From contig NZ_FQZK01000002.1 in NCBI RefSeq assembly GCF_900141985.1, positions 474,175-538,174 of the forward strand: DNA of 64,000 nucleotides, given 5' to 3'. The translations under genes and the position numbers were made by a program. The notes under the pieces were generated by a model. It searched no databases. It was not told the DNA's origin and saw only the letters and a list, made by a program, of their open reading frames with translations. Shown piece after piece: positions 1-8,810 of the stretch (the first letter of the stretch is position 1; every line of letters starts with the position of its first letter). The DNA is from Nocardiopsis flavescens. GTDB lineage: Bacteria > Actinomycetota > Actinomycetes > Streptosporangiales > Streptosporangiaceae.

Positions 1-925
1 GGGACCACCAGGCGGCCGGGGCCTCGCGGCGGCCCTCGACGACCTCGGGGGCCGCGTAGTCCTCGGTGATGGCCAGGCCGCCGTAGACGCGGCTCATGGT
101 GGCGCGGACGGCGCCGCCGAAGTCGGTGAGCGCCAGGACCGGCGGGTCCAGGGAGCGGACCAGCAGGTTCTCGGGCTTGACGTCGGTGTGGTTGTGCTGG
201 AGGTCGTCCTGCCAGTGGCGCAGGCACTCGGCGACGGCGGAGACGACGGCGCGGGCGCGGGCGTCGTCCAGGGGCGCCTTGTCGATGACGGCGCGCAGGG
301 AGCCGTGCTCGAAGTACTCCTGGGCCTCCCAGGCGAGGTCCTCCTCCCAAGCACTGGTGGCGTGGCCGTAGCCCTGGACGGCCGGGGTGTGCGGGGAGGC
401 GGTGCCGCGGGCGCGCAGCCGGTCCAGGAGCTCGCGGTTGATGTCGTGGCCGGGCCGGTACACCTTCAGGGCCAGGCGGCGGCCGGGGGAGTCGGCGGGC
501 TCGACGAGGTAGACGACGGCCTCGCCGCCCGCCCCGATCCGGTCCAGCACCTGGTAGCGGCGGCGCAGCTCGGCGGGGACGGCGTAGTCCAGGTCGCTGG
601 CCGGGCCGACGACGACCCGGGAGGTGAGGCGGGCCAGCCAGTCCAGGAGGGGGCCCAGCAGGGTGCGCCACCAGGCGGTGCGCCCGTCGCCGCCGGGGGC
701 GGCCGGGGCCGCCGTCGCGGCGGGCCGGTCGACCCGCGTGGGCGGGGCGGCCGCCGCGGGGCCCCGGACCCGGGTGGGCGGGGCCGCGTCGCGGCCGGAG
801 CCCGGCCGCAGGACACGGGTGACCCACCGGGTGGACCCCCGGGCGGGACCCTCCTGCGCGGTGGGAGCGGTGGGTTCGATCCGTTGCGTCGGCGCGTTGT
901 CGTCACCGGTGTGGGGCGTGACCAT
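1..925 (-). CDS. Ser/Thr protein kinase, C-terminus outside the window
   Basis: Probable serine/threonine protein kinase; about 308 residues are visible from the ATG at 925 and the frame is still open at base 1. The first ~80 residues are low complexity and contain Thr-Arg-Val/Ile repeats (PTQRI, then PPTRV twice). The kinase fold follows: glycine loop GAGGEAVVY near residue 131, ATP lysine in LALKVY (K154), catalytic loop HTDVKPENL (D248), DFG (D268) and AAPE (E294). The usual HRD arginine is threonine, so activation may not need activation-loop phosphorylation (inference). The Thr-Arg repeats are plausible phosphorylation sites, also inference. No membrane segment is seen in the visible part; substrate unknown. 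Confidence 0.85.
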   Translation of the reverse strand, partial: MVTPHTGDDNAPTQRIEPTAPTAQEGPARGSTRWVTRVLRPGSGRDAAPPTRVRGPAAAAPPTRVDRPAATAAPAAPGGDGRTAWWRTLLGPLLDWLARLTSRVVVGPASDLDYAVPAELRRRYQVLDRIGAGGEAVVYLVEPADSPGRRLALKVYRPGHDINRELLDRLRARGTASPHTPAVQGYGHATSAWEEDLAWEAQEYFEHGSLRAVIDKAPLDDARARAVVSAVAECLRHWQDDLQHNHTDVKPENLLVRSLDPPVLALTDFGGAVRATMSRVYGGLAITEDYAAPEVVEGRREAPAAWWS

Positions 926-1131
926 GGAGGTCGGTGCCGTCCTTCGGTCTCGTGGGTGTCGTGACGTCCGTGGGATCGGCGGACCGCTTCCAGACTAGAC
1001 TCCCCGCGGCGGCCGGTGTGGACCGTGCGCCCGGTCGACCCCCGTCGACGGATGCGGCGCCTCTCCCCGTCCTTACACCCTGTAGGACTCCGGTCGCGGG
1101 CTCCGGGTTCCCGCGGGACGGGTGCGGGGGG

Positions 1132-1434
1132 TCAGTGGCCGCGCGGGGTGAGGCCCAGGGCGGTGCAGGACTCCCGGTACAGGCGCACGACCTCCCTGCG
1201 GATCTGGGCGCGCTCGGTGAGCGGCTCCGACCAGGGGATGCGCACGGAGCGCTCGGTGCCGCCGACGGTGACGGCGTACTCCCCGGCCTCGCCGTCCAGG
1301 CCGGTCATGCGGGCGCCGGTGGCGTCGGGGACGCCGCCCAGCCCGCGGCAGATGACCAGGGTGTCCTCGGGGTGGTCGCCGTTCATGTGGGCGGTGACGG
1401 CGGTGACGACCTCGGGGGAGAAGGGGCCGGCCAA
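1132..1434 (-). CDS. DUF2470 domain protein
   Basis: Stand-alone DUF2470 protein of 100 residues. The diagnostic N-terminal block HMNGDHPEDTLVICRGLGG lies at residues ~16-34. DUF2470 is otherwise found at the C-terminus of HugZ/HutZ-type heme-utilisation proteins, where the His/Asp-rich block contributes to heme handling. A single-domain form is common in actinobacteria and its biochemical role is not settled, so heme association is inference only. The start is a TTG at 1434, chosen because GGAGG lies five bases upstream. Transcribed towards the kinase gene. Confidence 0.75.
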   Translation of the reverse strand: MAGPFSPEVVTAVTAHMNGDHPEDTLVICRGLGGVPDATGARMTGLDGEAGEYAVTVGGTERSVRIPWSEPLTERAQIRREVVRLYRESCTALGLTPRGH

Positions 1435-1533
1435 GGGGTCCTCCAGAAGGGTGCGGGTGCGCGCGGCGGGGCCGGTGCCCCGCCCCCGCCGACGATAGCC
1501 GAGCCCGCCCGCGGGTGATGACGGGGTGTCGTC

Positions 1534-1576
1534 AAAAAGGGCGCCCGCGGAACGCGATGCGTCCCGCGGGCGCCCT
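1534..1576 (-). terminator. Intrinsic terminator downstream of yceI
   Basis: Perfect 13-bp inverted repeat (1538-1550 and 1564-1576, 13-nt loop). Read on the minus strand the stem is followed by five T residues (1534-1538 on the plus strand), the classic rho-independent arrangement. It would end transcription arriving from yceI. Confidence 0.7.
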
Positions 1577-1626
1577 GCCGGTCCGCCCCTCCCGCCCCGC
1601 CCCCGGGGGGCGGGGGGAGCGGACGC

Positions 1627-1670
1627 GGCGCCCCTCCCGGCCGGCCGGCGGGCCCGTCGGGAGGGGCGCC
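1627..1670. terminator. GC-rich stem-loop after yceI, upstream partner of the terminator
   Basis: Perfect 13-bp inverted repeat, arms 1627-1639 and 1658-1670, 18-nt loop, no T tract. A second GC palindrome lies at 1595-1615. With the stem at 1538-1576 these make three consecutive hairpins between yceI and the DUF2470 gene. Confidence 0.45.
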
Positions 1671-1701
1671 GGCCCCCGCGGCCGGGGGCGCGCCGTGCCG
1701 G

Positions 1702-2244
1702 TCAGGCCTGGCGGGTGAACTCGGCGTCGATGGTGATGCTGATCTTGTCGCCGACGACCACGCCGCCGCCGTCCATCGGCATCTCGATGTCGACGCCGAA
1801 CTCCTTGCGGCTGATCGTGGTGGTGGCGGAGAACCCGGAGCGGTCCAGGCCGTAGGGGTCGACGGTGGAGCCGTTGAACTCCAGCTTCAGGTCGACGGGG
1901 TGGGTGTTGCCCTTGATGGTCAGGTCGCCCTTGAGGACGAAGTCCTCGCCGTCGGCGGCCAGGCCGGTCGAGCGGAAGGAGAACTCGGGGTTGTTCTCCA
2001 CGTGGAAGAAGTCGGCCGAGCGGATGTGGTTGTCGCGGTCGGCGTTGTCGGTGTTGATCGAGGAGGCGTCGATCGTGGCCTCGACGGAGGACTGCGTGGC
2101 GTCCTCGGGCACGGTCAGGGTGGCGTCGAACTTGTCGAACCGGCCGCGGACCTTGCTCACCATCATGTGGCGGACGGAGAACCCGACGGTGCTGTGGGAC
2201 GCGTCGATCTTCCAGGTGCCGGCCTTGAGTTCCTGCGCTGCCAT
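1702..2244 (-). CDS. YceI family lipocalin-like protein
   Basis: YceI-like protein of 180 residues from the ATG at 2244 (AGGGAG lies 11-16 bases upstream). It opens with the family hallmark WKIDASHSTVGFSVRHM and continues with KVRGRFDKFDATL, SADFFHVENNP and FSATTTISRKEFGV, all typical of the YceI beta-barrel, which binds amphiphilic or polyisoprenoid ligands. There is no signal peptide, so unlike E. coli YceI it should be cytoplasmic. It is divergent from a marR gene with a shared operator-like region, so it is probably the main target of that regulator (inference). The frame stays open far upstream; that extension is antisense to neighbouring genes and is not real. Confidence 0.88.
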   Translation of the reverse strand: MAAQELKAGTWKIDASHSTVGFSVRHMMVSKVRGRFDKFDATLTVPEDATQSSVEATIDASSINTDNADRDNHIRSADFFHVENNPEFSFRSTGLAADGEDFVLKGDLTIKGNTHPVDLKLEFNGSTVDPYGLDRSGFSATTTISRKEFGVDIEMPMDGGGVVVGDKISITIDAEFTRQA

Positions 2245-2301
2245 CTGCCTACATCTCCCTGTTGCGGGTCGGGGACCCGGGGACTCGGGCCCATCTATTT
2301 G

Positions 2302-2339
2302 CCAAGGAACAAAGTACCTTAGAAATATCTTCCTTGGAA
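2302..2339. promoter_or_regulatory. Candidate MarR operator between yceI and marR
   Basis: An AT-rich island in a GC-rich background. It has a perfect inverted repeat CCAAGGAA (2302-2309) / TTCCTTGG (2330-2337), and the half-site CCTTRGAA occurs twice in direct orientation 15 bp apart (2317-2324 and 2332-2339). On the minus strand TAAGGT (2316-2321) could be the yceI -10 element, inside the repeat array. Binding by the adjacent MarR protein is inferred. Confidence 0.6.
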
Positions 2340-2394
2340 GAAGCTTAGATGTTCGCCGCCCCGTCCGCAACCGCCGCCGCCTAGGATCGACCCC

Positions 2395-2904
2395 ATGGAG
2401 AACCCGGCATGGCTCGGCGCCGACGAACAGCGGGTCTGGCGGGGCTTCCTGCGCGTCAACGCCTGGATCTACGACGAGCTCGAACACGACCTGCGCGAAC
2501 GCGGCGGCCTCGGCCTCATCGAGTACGGCATCCTCGTGCACCTGTCCGAGGCGCCCGGCCGGCGCATGCGCATGCGCGCCCTCGCCGACAGCGTCATCGT
2601 CTCCAAGAGCCGCCTCTCCCACCAGATCGCCCGCCTGGAACGCGGCGGACTCGTCCGCAAGGAGGAGTGCACCGACGACCGGCGCGGACTGTGGGCCGTC
2701 CTCACCGACGAGGGCTCCCTCCTGCTCGACCGGGTCGCCCCCGGCCACGCCGCCCGCGTCCGCGCCCTCCTCTTCGACCGCCTGGGGCCCCGGCGCACCG
2801 CCGCCCTGGAGGACGTCCTCACCGCCCTGGAGGCGGACGGCGACGCCCCGGCGGCCGGCGGGCGACCGGCCGGTGGCGAACGCGCGGCGGCCGACGCCGA
2901 CTGA
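2395..2904 (+). CDS. MarR family transcriptional regulator
   Basis: MarR-type winged-helix regulator, 169 residues. The core LIEYGILVHLSEAPGRRMRM, the recognition-helix region SVIVSKSRLSHQIARLERGG and the wing EECTDDRRGLWAVLTDEG are all present (residues ~41-105), followed by an Ala/Gly-rich tail. Such proteins dimerise and repress divergent genes until a ligand binds. No clear Shine-Dalgarno is seen; instead TAGGAT (2382-2387) lies seven bases before the ATG, suggesting a leaderless mRNA. Likely represses itself and yceI (inference from position). Confidence 0.9.
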   Translation: MENPAWLGADEQRVWRGFLRVNAWIYDELEHDLRERGGLGLIEYGILVHLSEAPGRRMRMRALADSVIVSKSRLSHQIARLERGGLVRKEECTDDRRGLWAVLTDEGSLLLDRVAPGHAARVRALLFDRLGPRRTAALEDVLTALEADGDAPAAGGRPAGGERAAADAD

Positions 2905-2952
2905 GCACGGCCCGGACCCGCGCGGACCCCTCCCCGGGTAGAGTCGAGGGTC

Positions 2953-3660
2953 GTGAGCAGACCAACGATCATCGGCGCCCAGGACTTCCGTGACGACGAC
3001 GGGAGCCCCGACCCCGAGGTCGAGTCCCGCCTGCGCGCCCACGCCGCGGGCGAGACCGGCGACCGGCAGGTGCTGGCGGCCCTGAGCGCCTCCCGCGTCC
3101 TCATCCCCGTCGTGGCCGTGGCCACCGAGACCGAACAGGGCGCCGGCGGGCTCACCAAGGACAAGAACAGCGAGGTCGCCGTCCCCGTCATGACCGGCAA
3201 GGACGGCCGCCGGGGCGTGCTCGCCTTCACCTCGGTCGACGCCGTCCGCCGCTGGCGCTCCGACGCCCGCCCCGTCCCCTTCTCCACCCGCGACGCCTGC
3301 CAGGCCGCCGTGGAGGAGGGCGCCGACGCCCTGGTCGTGGACGTGTCCGGACCCGTGCCCTACACCGTCCAGGGCCGCTTCCTCACCATGCTCGCCGAAC
3401 GCGGCGCCGTCCCCGAGCCCAAGGACGACCCCCAGGTGCTCGCCCTGGTCTACCGGGTCACCCACACCGAGTTCGGCATCGAGCGCGTGCGCATCCACCC
3501 CTCCCAGCGCGCCGACCTCGGCATCCGCCTGGAGATGGAGGAGCGCGACGACGAGTCCCTGCGCCGCGTCGCCGAGCGCCTGACCGCGGAGCTGCGCCAC
3601 GTCCTGCCCGGCGGGATCGAGCTCAGCGCGGTGGTGCGCGCCCGCCGCGACCGTGACTGA
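2953..3660 (+). CDS. SseB family protein
   Basis: SseB-like protein of 235 residues. The pattern fits the SseB N-terminal domain: DRQVLAALSASRVLIPVVAV, an insertion, then the SEVAVPVMTGKDGRRGVLAFTS block with LVVDVSGP further on, and a C-terminal part (residues ~130-235) resembling the SseB C-terminal region. Function in actinobacteria is not established. The start is GTG at 2953, with TAGAGT eight bases upstream and no Shine-Dalgarno, so it may be leaderless. It is monocistronic between marR and the prepilin peptidase gene. Confidence 0.75.
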   Translation: MSRPTIIGAQDFRDDDGSPDPEVESRLRAHAAGETGDRQVLAALSASRVLIPVVAVATETEQGAGGLTKDKNSEVAVPVMTGKDGRRGVLAFTSVDAVRRWRSDARPVPFSTRDACQAAVEEGADALVVDVSGPVPYTVQGRFLTMLAERGAVPEPKDDPQVLALVYRVTHTEFGIERVRIHPSQRADLGIRLEMEERDDESLRRVAERLTAELRHVLPGGIELSAVVRARRDRD

Positions 3661-3778
3661 GCCCCCGGCGCCCGCGCCGCGCGCCCCCGGCACCGCCGCC
3701 GGCCCCCACACCCCCGGACTTTTCCCCAGGCGCGGCCCGGCCCTGTCGGCGCGGCCCGCGGCCGGGTAGCTTCGCATC

Positions 3779-4714
3779 ATGCCCACCCCCTCGGCACTCG
3801 CGCCGCTCGCCGACCCCTGGGCGGTCGCCGTCATCGCGGCCACGGCCCTGGCCGGACTGCTCGCCGGACACCTCGGCGGCCGCCTGGTACCCCTGTTCGG
3901 CCCGGCGCGCCCCCGCACCCCGGCCCCCGTCGACGCGGCCGCCGCCAGGGACGATGCCACGCCCGGCGGCACCGGGACCGCAGGCGCGCCGCAGCCCGAC
4001 ACCGCCCCCGGCGAGGAGGGGCCGCCGCCCCCGCGCTGCCCGCACTGCCGGGCCGAGCTCCGCTTCTGGCGCTGGTTCCCCCTGGTGTCCGACCGCGCCT
4101 TCCGCGGGCGCGGCAGCTGCCCGCACTGCGAACAGGTCGTGCGCCCCCACCCGGGGGCCCTCCTGCTGGCCGCGCCGGCCGCCGCCCTGGCCGGCGCCGC
4201 CGCCGTCCTGCACCCGGACTGGACGCCCCTGTGGCTGCCCGCCGTCCTGTGGCTGGTGGCCGTGGGCGCCCCCCTGTCCGTCATCGACCTGCGCGTGCAG
4301 CGCCTGCCCGACGCCCTGGTCCGGCCCGCCTACCCCGTGGCCGCGGCCCTCATCGCCCTCGCCGCCCTGACCCCGCCCGGCGGCCCGGCCCCCGGACGCC
4401 TCCTGGACGCCGTCCTGGGCATGGTCCTCGTCACGGTCCTGTACTGGGTGCTGTGGCGCGTCCACCCCCGCGGCATGGGCCTGGGCGACGTGCGCCTGTC
4501 CGGCCTGACCGGCCTGTACGCCGGATGGGCGGCCGGGCCGCTGGGCGCCCTGACCGCCGTGTTCTGGGCGTTCGCGGCCTTCTCCGCGGTGGGCCTGGCC
4601 CTCATGGCGCTGCGCCGCGCCACCCCCGGCTCCGCCTTCCCCCTGGGACCGTTCATGCTCGCCGGGACCCTGGCCACCGTCCTGGCCGCACGGCCCCTGC
4701 TGCCCGAACTCTGA
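3779..4714 (+). CDS. Type IV prepilin peptidase (A24 family)
   Basis: Membrane aspartic protease that cleaves and may N-methylate type IV pilin-like precursors, 311 residues. After one N-terminal membrane segment and a Pro/Asp-rich cytoplasmic loop it has two zinc-type CPHC pairs (CPHCRAEL near residue 86 and CPHCEQVV near 115). Several membrane helices follow with the catalytic aspartates in SVIDLRVQRLPDAL and GMGLGDVRL, the GxGxGD signature. The cytoplasmic loop is longer than usual because of a low-complexity insertion. Start ATG at 3779; TAGCTT ends six bases before it, suggesting a leaderless transcript. Its position directly before aroC is common in actinobacteria. Confidence 0.88.
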   Translation: MPTPSALAPLADPWAVAVIAATALAGLLAGHLGGRLVPLFGPARPRTPAPVDAAAARDDATPGGTGTAGAPQPDTAPGEEGPPPPRCPHCRAELRFWRWFPLVSDRAFRGRGSCPHCEQVVRPHPGALLLAAPAAALAGAAAVLHPDWTPLWLPAVLWLVAVGAPLSVIDLRVQRLPDALVRPAYPVAAALIALAALTPPGGPAPGRLLDAVLGMVLVTVLYWVLWRVHPRGMGLGDVRLSGLTGLYAGWAAGPLGALTAVFWAFAAFSAVGLALMALRRATPGSAFPLGPFMLAGTLATVLAARPLLPEL

Positions 4715-4759
4715 GACCGGATGCCACCCCTCGGACCGATCCGTGAAAAGATCGCTCCC

Positions 4760-5941
4760 ATGTTGCGTTGGCTGACCGCTGGGGAATCCCACGGGCCTGC
4801 ACTCGTCGCGATTCTGGAGGGCCTCCCGGCCGGCGTGTCCGTCACCTCTGACGACATCGCCGCCGCGCTGCTCCGCCGCCGCGCCGGGTACGGCCGTGGT
4901 GCCCGGATGAAGTTCGAACAGGACCAGGTCTCCGTCATCGGAGGCATCCGGCACGGCCGCACCCTCGGGGGGCCGGTCGCGATCGAGGTCGGGAACACCG
5001 AGTGGCCCAAATGGGAGCAGGTGATGTCCCCCGACCCGGTGCCCGCCGAGGTCCTGGACGGCATCGCCCGCAACGCGCCGCTCACCCGGCCCCGGCCCGG
5101 CCACGCCGACCTCGTCGGCATGCAGAAGTACGGCCACACCGAGGCCCGGCCCGTCCTGGAGCGCGCCAGCGCCCGGGAGACCGCGGCCCGCGTCGCCATC
5201 GGCGAGGTCGCCAGGGCGTTCTGCCGCCAGGCCCTGGGCGTGGAGGTCTTCAGCCACGTCGTCTCCATGGGCCCGGTCGCCGTCCCCGACGACGCGCCCG
5301 AACCGCTGCCGCGGGACCTCGCCGCGATCGACGCCGACCCGCTGCGCTGCTTCGACCCGCAGACCAGCGCCCGCATGGTCGCCGAGGTCGACGACACCAA
5401 GAAGTCCGGGGACACCCTCGGCGGCGTCGTCGAGGTGCTCGCCTACGGGCTGCCCCCGGGCCTGGGCACCCACGTCCACTGGGACCGGCGCCTGGACGCC
5501 CGCCTGGCCGCCGCCCTCATGGGCATCCAGGCCATCAAGGGCGTCGAGGTCGGCGACGGGTTCCGCACCGCGGCCCGCCGCGGCTCCCTGGCCCACGACG
5601 AGATCGAGCCCGGACCCGACGGGGTGCGCCGCCGCACCAACCGCGCCGGGGGGGTCGAGGGCGGCATGAGCACCGGCGGCCCGCTGCGGGTTCGCGCCGC
5701 CATGAAGCCCATCGCCACCGTGCCGCGGGCCCTGGACACCATCGACACCGGCACCGGCGAGCCCGCGCAGGCCCACCACCAGCGCAGCGACGTCACCGCG
5801 GTCCCGGCCGCCGGGGTCGTCGCCGAGGCGATGGTCGCCCTCGTCATCGCCGAGGCCGCCGTCGAGAAGTTCGGCGGCGACTCCGTCGGGGAGACCGCCC
5901 GCAACCTCCGGGGCTACCTGGACTCCCTGGAGATCCGCTGA
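4760..5941 (+). CDS. aroC: Chorismate synthase
   Basis: Chorismate synthase, last step of the shikimate pathway: EPSP to chorismate with reduced FMN. The 393 residues start at the ATG at 4760, giving the invariant N-terminus [14 protein letters not shown]. Other family blocks are [53 protein letters not shown] and [14 protein letters not shown]. An in-frame ATG at 4721 would add a non-conserved stretch. First gene of an aroC-aroK-aroB group. Confidence 0.97.
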   Translation: MLRWLTAGESHGPALVAILEGLPAGVSVTSDDIAAALLRRRAGYGRGARMKFEQDQVSVIGGIRHGRTLGGPVAIEVGNTEWPKWEQVMSPDPVPAEVLDGIARNAPLTRPRPGHADLVGMQKYGHTEARPVLERASARETAARVAIGEVARAFCRQALGVEVFSHVVSMGPVAVPDDAPEPLPRDLAAIDADPLRCFDPQTSARMVAEVDDTKKSGDTLGGVVEVLAYGLPPGLGTHVHWDRRLDARLAAALMGIQAIKGVEVGDGFRTAARRGSLAHDEIEPGPDGVRRRTNRAGGVEGGMSTGGPLRVRAAMKPIATVPRALDTIDTGTGEPAQAHHQRSDVTAVPAAGVVAEAMVALVIAEAAVEKFGGDSVGETARNLRGYLDSLEIR

Positions 5942-6002
5942 CCCGTCCGGCCCGCCCCGACCGGGGGCGGTCCGGCGGGACCGAGACGAAGGTGGGAAGA
6001 AC

Positions 6003-6524
6003 GTGGCACGAGCGATCGCGGTCCTGATCGGGTCGCCCGGGTCGGGCAAGTCCACGGTCGGCGAGGCCCTGGCCCGGCGCCTGGGCGCCGACCTGCTGTG
6101 CACCGACACCGAGATCGAGAAGCGGGCCGGCAAACCCGTCGGCGACATCTTCCTGGAGGACGGCGAGGAGCACTTCCGCGCCCTGGAGCGCGAGATCGTC
6201 GCCGAGGCGCTGCGCACCTGGGAGGGCGTGATCGCCGTCGGCGGCGGCGCCGTCCTGGACGAGGACACCCGCCGCGACCTCGCCGACCACCACGTGGTCT
6301 ACCTCCAGGTGGAGTTCGCCGAGGCCGCCAAGCGCGTGGGCATGGACGCCGCCCGCCCCCTGCTGGCCGGCAACCCCCGCTCCCGCCTGCGCAGACTCCT
6401 GGACGAGCGGCTGCCCGTCTACGAGTCCCTGGCCACGGTGACGGTCCCCACCACCGGGTACCACCCCGAGGAGATCGTCGACGCCGTCCTGCCCTCCCTG
6501 GACGCCGGGAGGACCGCCACGTGA
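6003..6524 (+). CDS. aroK: Shikimate kinase
   Basis: Shikimate kinase, ATP-dependent phosphorylation of shikimate at the 3-hydroxyl; 173 residues, family length. P-loop GSPGSGKST at residues ~10-18, substrate-binding aspartate in [18 protein letters not shown], and the [14 protein letters not shown] block containing the shikimate-binding GGG. Start GTG at 6003 with GGGAAG upstream. The stop overlaps the aroB GTG start, so the two are translationally coupled. Confidence 0.95.
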   Translation: MARAIAVLIGSPGSGKSTVGEALARRLGADLLCTDTEIEKRAGKPVGDIFLEDGEEHFRALEREIVAEALRTWEGVIAVGGGAVLDEDTRRDLADHHVVYLQVEFAEAAKRVGMDAARPLLAGNPRSRLRRLLDERLPVYESLATVTVPTTGYHPEEIVDAVLPSLDAGRTAT

Positions 6525-7621
6525 GCGCCACCCGCATCCGCGTCGGCGACGCCGCCGGGCGCTACGACGTCGTCGTCGGCAGCGGCGTGCTCGCCGAACT
6601 CCCCTCCCTGGTCGGGGACGCCTCCCGCGTCGCCGTCATCCACCCCCGGGGCCTGGACGCCGTCGCCCGCCCGGTCGCCCGCGCCCTGGAGTCCGCCGGC
6701 TACACCGTCCACCCCATGGCCGTCCCCGACGGCGAGGCCGCCAAGAACTCCGCCGTCGCCGTCGACCTCTGGTCCCGGCTGGGCGCACACGGGTTCACCC
6801 GCAGCGACACCGTCGTGGGCGTGGGCGGCGGCGCCGCCACCGACCTGGCCGGGTTCGTCGCCGCCACCTGGCTGCGCGGCGTGCGCGCCGTCCTGGTCCC
6901 CACCACCCTGCTCGGCATGGTGGACGCCGCCGTCGGCGGCAAGACCGGCATCAACACCCCCGAGGGCAAGAACCTCGTCGGCGCCTTCCACCCCCCGGCC
7001 GGGGTCCTGTGCGACCTGGCCACCCTGCCCACCCTGCCCCGGGCCGACTACATCGGCGGGCTCGCCGAGATCATCAAGGCCGGGCTCATCGCCGACCCCG
7101 CCATCTGCGACCTCGTCGAGGACGACCCCGAGGGGGCCGCCCTGCCCGAGGGCCGCCACACCCGCGAGCTCATCGAGCGCGCCATCCGGGTCAAGGCCGA
7201 CGTCGTCTCGGGCGACCTGCGGGAGAGCGGCCGCCGCGAGATCCTCAACTACGGCCACACCCTGGGACACGCCGTCGAACGCGCCGAGAACTACACGTTC
7301 CGGCACGGGTACGCCGTCTCCATCGGCATGGTCTTCGCCGCCGAGCTCGCCCGCCTCGACGGCCGCATCGACGCCGGCCTGGTCGCCCGCCACCGCTCCC
7401 TGCTCACCTCCGTCGGACTGCCCGTCGCCTACGGGGCCGCGGCCTGGCCGCAGCTGCGCGAGGCCATGAGCGTGGACAAGAAGGCCCGCGGGTCCACGCT
7501 GAGGTTCGTGGTCCTGGACGGCCTCGCCGAGCCGTCCATCCTGGCCGGACCCGCCCCCGGGCTCCTGGACGCCGCCTACGCCGCGGTCGCCGGCGACGCC
7601 CCGGTTCCGGGAAGCCACTAG
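6521..7621 (+). CDS. aroB: 3-Dehydroquinate synthase
   Basis: 3-Dehydroquinate synthase, which cyclises DAHP using NAD+ and a divalent metal; 366 residues from the GTG at 6521. NAD-binding [37 protein letters not shown] and the metal-site histidines in [11 protein letters not shown] and [10 protein letters not shown] are present. Start and stop overlap with aroK (GTGA). The DAHP synthase and EPSP synthase genes needed for the full pathway are not in this window. Confidence 0.96.
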   Translation: MSATRIRVGDAAGRYDVVVGSGVLAELPSLVGDASRVAVIHPRGLDAVARPVARALESAGYTVHPMAVPDGEAAKNSAVAVDLWSRLGAHGFTRSDTVVGVGGGAATDLAGFVAATWLRGVRAVLVPTTLLGMVDAAVGGKTGINTPEGKNLVGAFHPPAGVLCDLATLPTLPRADYIGGLAEIIKAGLIADPAICDLVEDDPEGAALPEGRHTRELIERAIRVKADVVSGDLRESGRREILNYGHTLGHAVERAENYTFRHGYAVSIGMVFAAELARLDGRIDAGLVARHRSLLTSVGLPVAYGAAAWPQLREAMSVDKKARGSTLRFVVLDGLAEPSILAGPAPGLLDAAYAAVAGDAPVPGSH

Positions 7622-7648
7622 ACTGGCAGCCAGGCGGCCTGCGGCATC

Positions 7649-7723
7649 GGCGCGCCCGGGACGGCTCCCGGGGCGCCCGCGGCCGGCCCCACCGAAGCAT
7701 CCGACCGGGCCGCGGGCCCGGTC
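7649..7723 (+). promoter_or_regulatory. Stem-loops in the aroB-efp gap
   Basis: The 137-nt gap has two GC stems: an imperfect one around 7649-7680 and a perfect 9-bp inverted repeat GACCGGGCC/GGCCCGGTC (7703-7711, 7715-7723, 3-nt loop) ending 36 bases before efp. They may terminate aroB transcription or structure the efp leader; no T tract is present. Confidence 0.35.
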
Positions 7724-7758
7724 CCCGACGTGCCAGACCCCTGGGAGAGACGACCGAA

Positions 7759-8319
7759 GTGGCGACGACGAACGACATCAAGAACGGCACGACCCTGCGG
7801 ATCGACGGCGTCCTGTGGAACGTCCTCGAATTCCAGCACGTCAAGCCGGGCAAGGGCGGCGCGTTCGTCCGTACCAAGCTGAAGAACGTCCTCACCGGCA
7901 AGATCGTGGACCGGACCTTCAACGCCGGCGCCAAGGTCGAGTTCGCCAACGTCGACCGCCGCGACATGGAGTACCTGTACCACGACGGCGACGGCTACGT
8001 CTTCATGGACTCCCAGACCTACGACCAGATCCAGGTCCCCGAGGCCGTCGTCGGCGACGACAGCAACTTCCTGCTGGAGAACACCAAGGTCACGGTCGCC
8101 ACCAACGAGGGCAACCCGCTCTACATCGAGCTGCCCGCCGCCGTCGAGCTGGAGATCACCCAGACCGACCCCGGCGTCCAGGGCGACCGCTCCACCGGCG
8201 GCACCAAGCCCGCCACCGTCCAGACCGGCGCCACCATCCAGGTGCCCCTGTTCATCTCCCAGGGAGAGCGCGTCAAGGTCGACACCCGCACGGGCGACTA
8301 CCTCGGGCGAGTCAACTGA
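7759..8319 (+). CDS. efp: Translation elongation factor P
   Basis: EF-P, which binds between the P and E sites and relieves ribosome stalling at polyproline; 186 residues. The N-terminal KOW-like domain has [19 protein letters not shown] and the loop [10 protein letters not shown] with the lysine that is modified in some bacteria. C-terminal OB domains end [12 protein letters not shown], the family end signature. GTG start at 7759, GGGAGAG upstream. Its stop overlaps the nusB start (ATGA). Proline-rich proteins encoded nearby are plausible EF-P clients. Confidence 0.97.
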   Translation: MATTNDIKNGTTLRIDGVLWNVLEFQHVKPGKGGAFVRTKLKNVLTGKIVDRTFNAGAKVEFANVDRRDMEYLYHDGDGYVFMDSQTYDQIQVPEAVVGDDSNFLLENTKVTVATNEGNPLYIELPAAVELEITQTDPGVQGDRSTGGTKPATVQTGATIQVPLFISQGERVKVDTRTGDYLGRVN

Positions 8320-8732
8320 TGAGCGGAGCACGGCGCAAGGCCCGGCGGCGCGCGGTCGAGGTCCTCTACGAGGCCGAGGTGCGCAACATCTCGGTGGAAG
8401 AGGTCATCGGGCGCCGCCGGGCCCAGCCCGAACCGCCGATCAACGAGTTCACCGAGCAGCTGGCCCGCTCCATCGACGAGCACCGCCGCCGCATCGACGA
8501 CCTCCTCGACACCTACGCCATCGGCTGGACCCTGGAGCGGATGCCGGTCGTGGACCGCAACATCCTGCGGATGGGCGCCTACGAGCTGCTGTGGGCCGAG
8601 GACATCCCCGACGCGGTGGCGATCGCCGAGGCCGTGGGGGTGGCCAAGGAGCTGTCCACCGACGAGTCTCCCAACTTCGTCAACGGACTGCTGTCCAGGC
8701 TCATGGAGAACAAGGCGAAGCTCGCCCTGTAG
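8319..8732 (+). CDS. nusB: Transcription antitermination factor NusB
   Basis: NusB, the boxA-binding partner of NusE/S10 in rRNA antitermination; 137 residues, all-helical. ARRKARRRAVEVLYEAEVR at the N-terminus and ERMPVVDRNILRMGAYELL followed by VAIAEAVGVAKELSTDESPN near the C-terminus are the family signatures. ATG at 8319 overlaps the efp stop codon, so it is coupled to efp, as in many actinobacteria. Confidence 0.95.
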   Translation: MSGARRKARRRAVEVLYEAEVRNISVEEVIGRRRAQPEPPINEFTEQLARSIDEHRRRIDDLLDTYAIGWTLERMPVVDRNILRMGAYELLWAEDIPDAVAIAEAVGVAKELSTDESPNFVNGLLSRLMENKAKLAL

Positions 8733-8810
8733 GCGGGCCCGGGTTGCGACGGGTGCCGCGACCGGAACGGCGACGGCCGCCGGGACCGGCACCGGGTGGG
8801 GACGGACACT

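Noticed and set aside
873..882. GGTTCGATCC resembling a tRNA T-arm
   Set aside because: It lies inside the kinase coding sequence and no acceptor or anticodon stems surround it.
1702..6268. Very long minus-strand open frames antisense to the prepilin peptidase, aroC and aroK genes
   Set aside because: High third-position GC keeps opposite frames open; the translations are low-complexity Gly/Arg/Pro chains with no domains, while the plus-strand genes are clear families.
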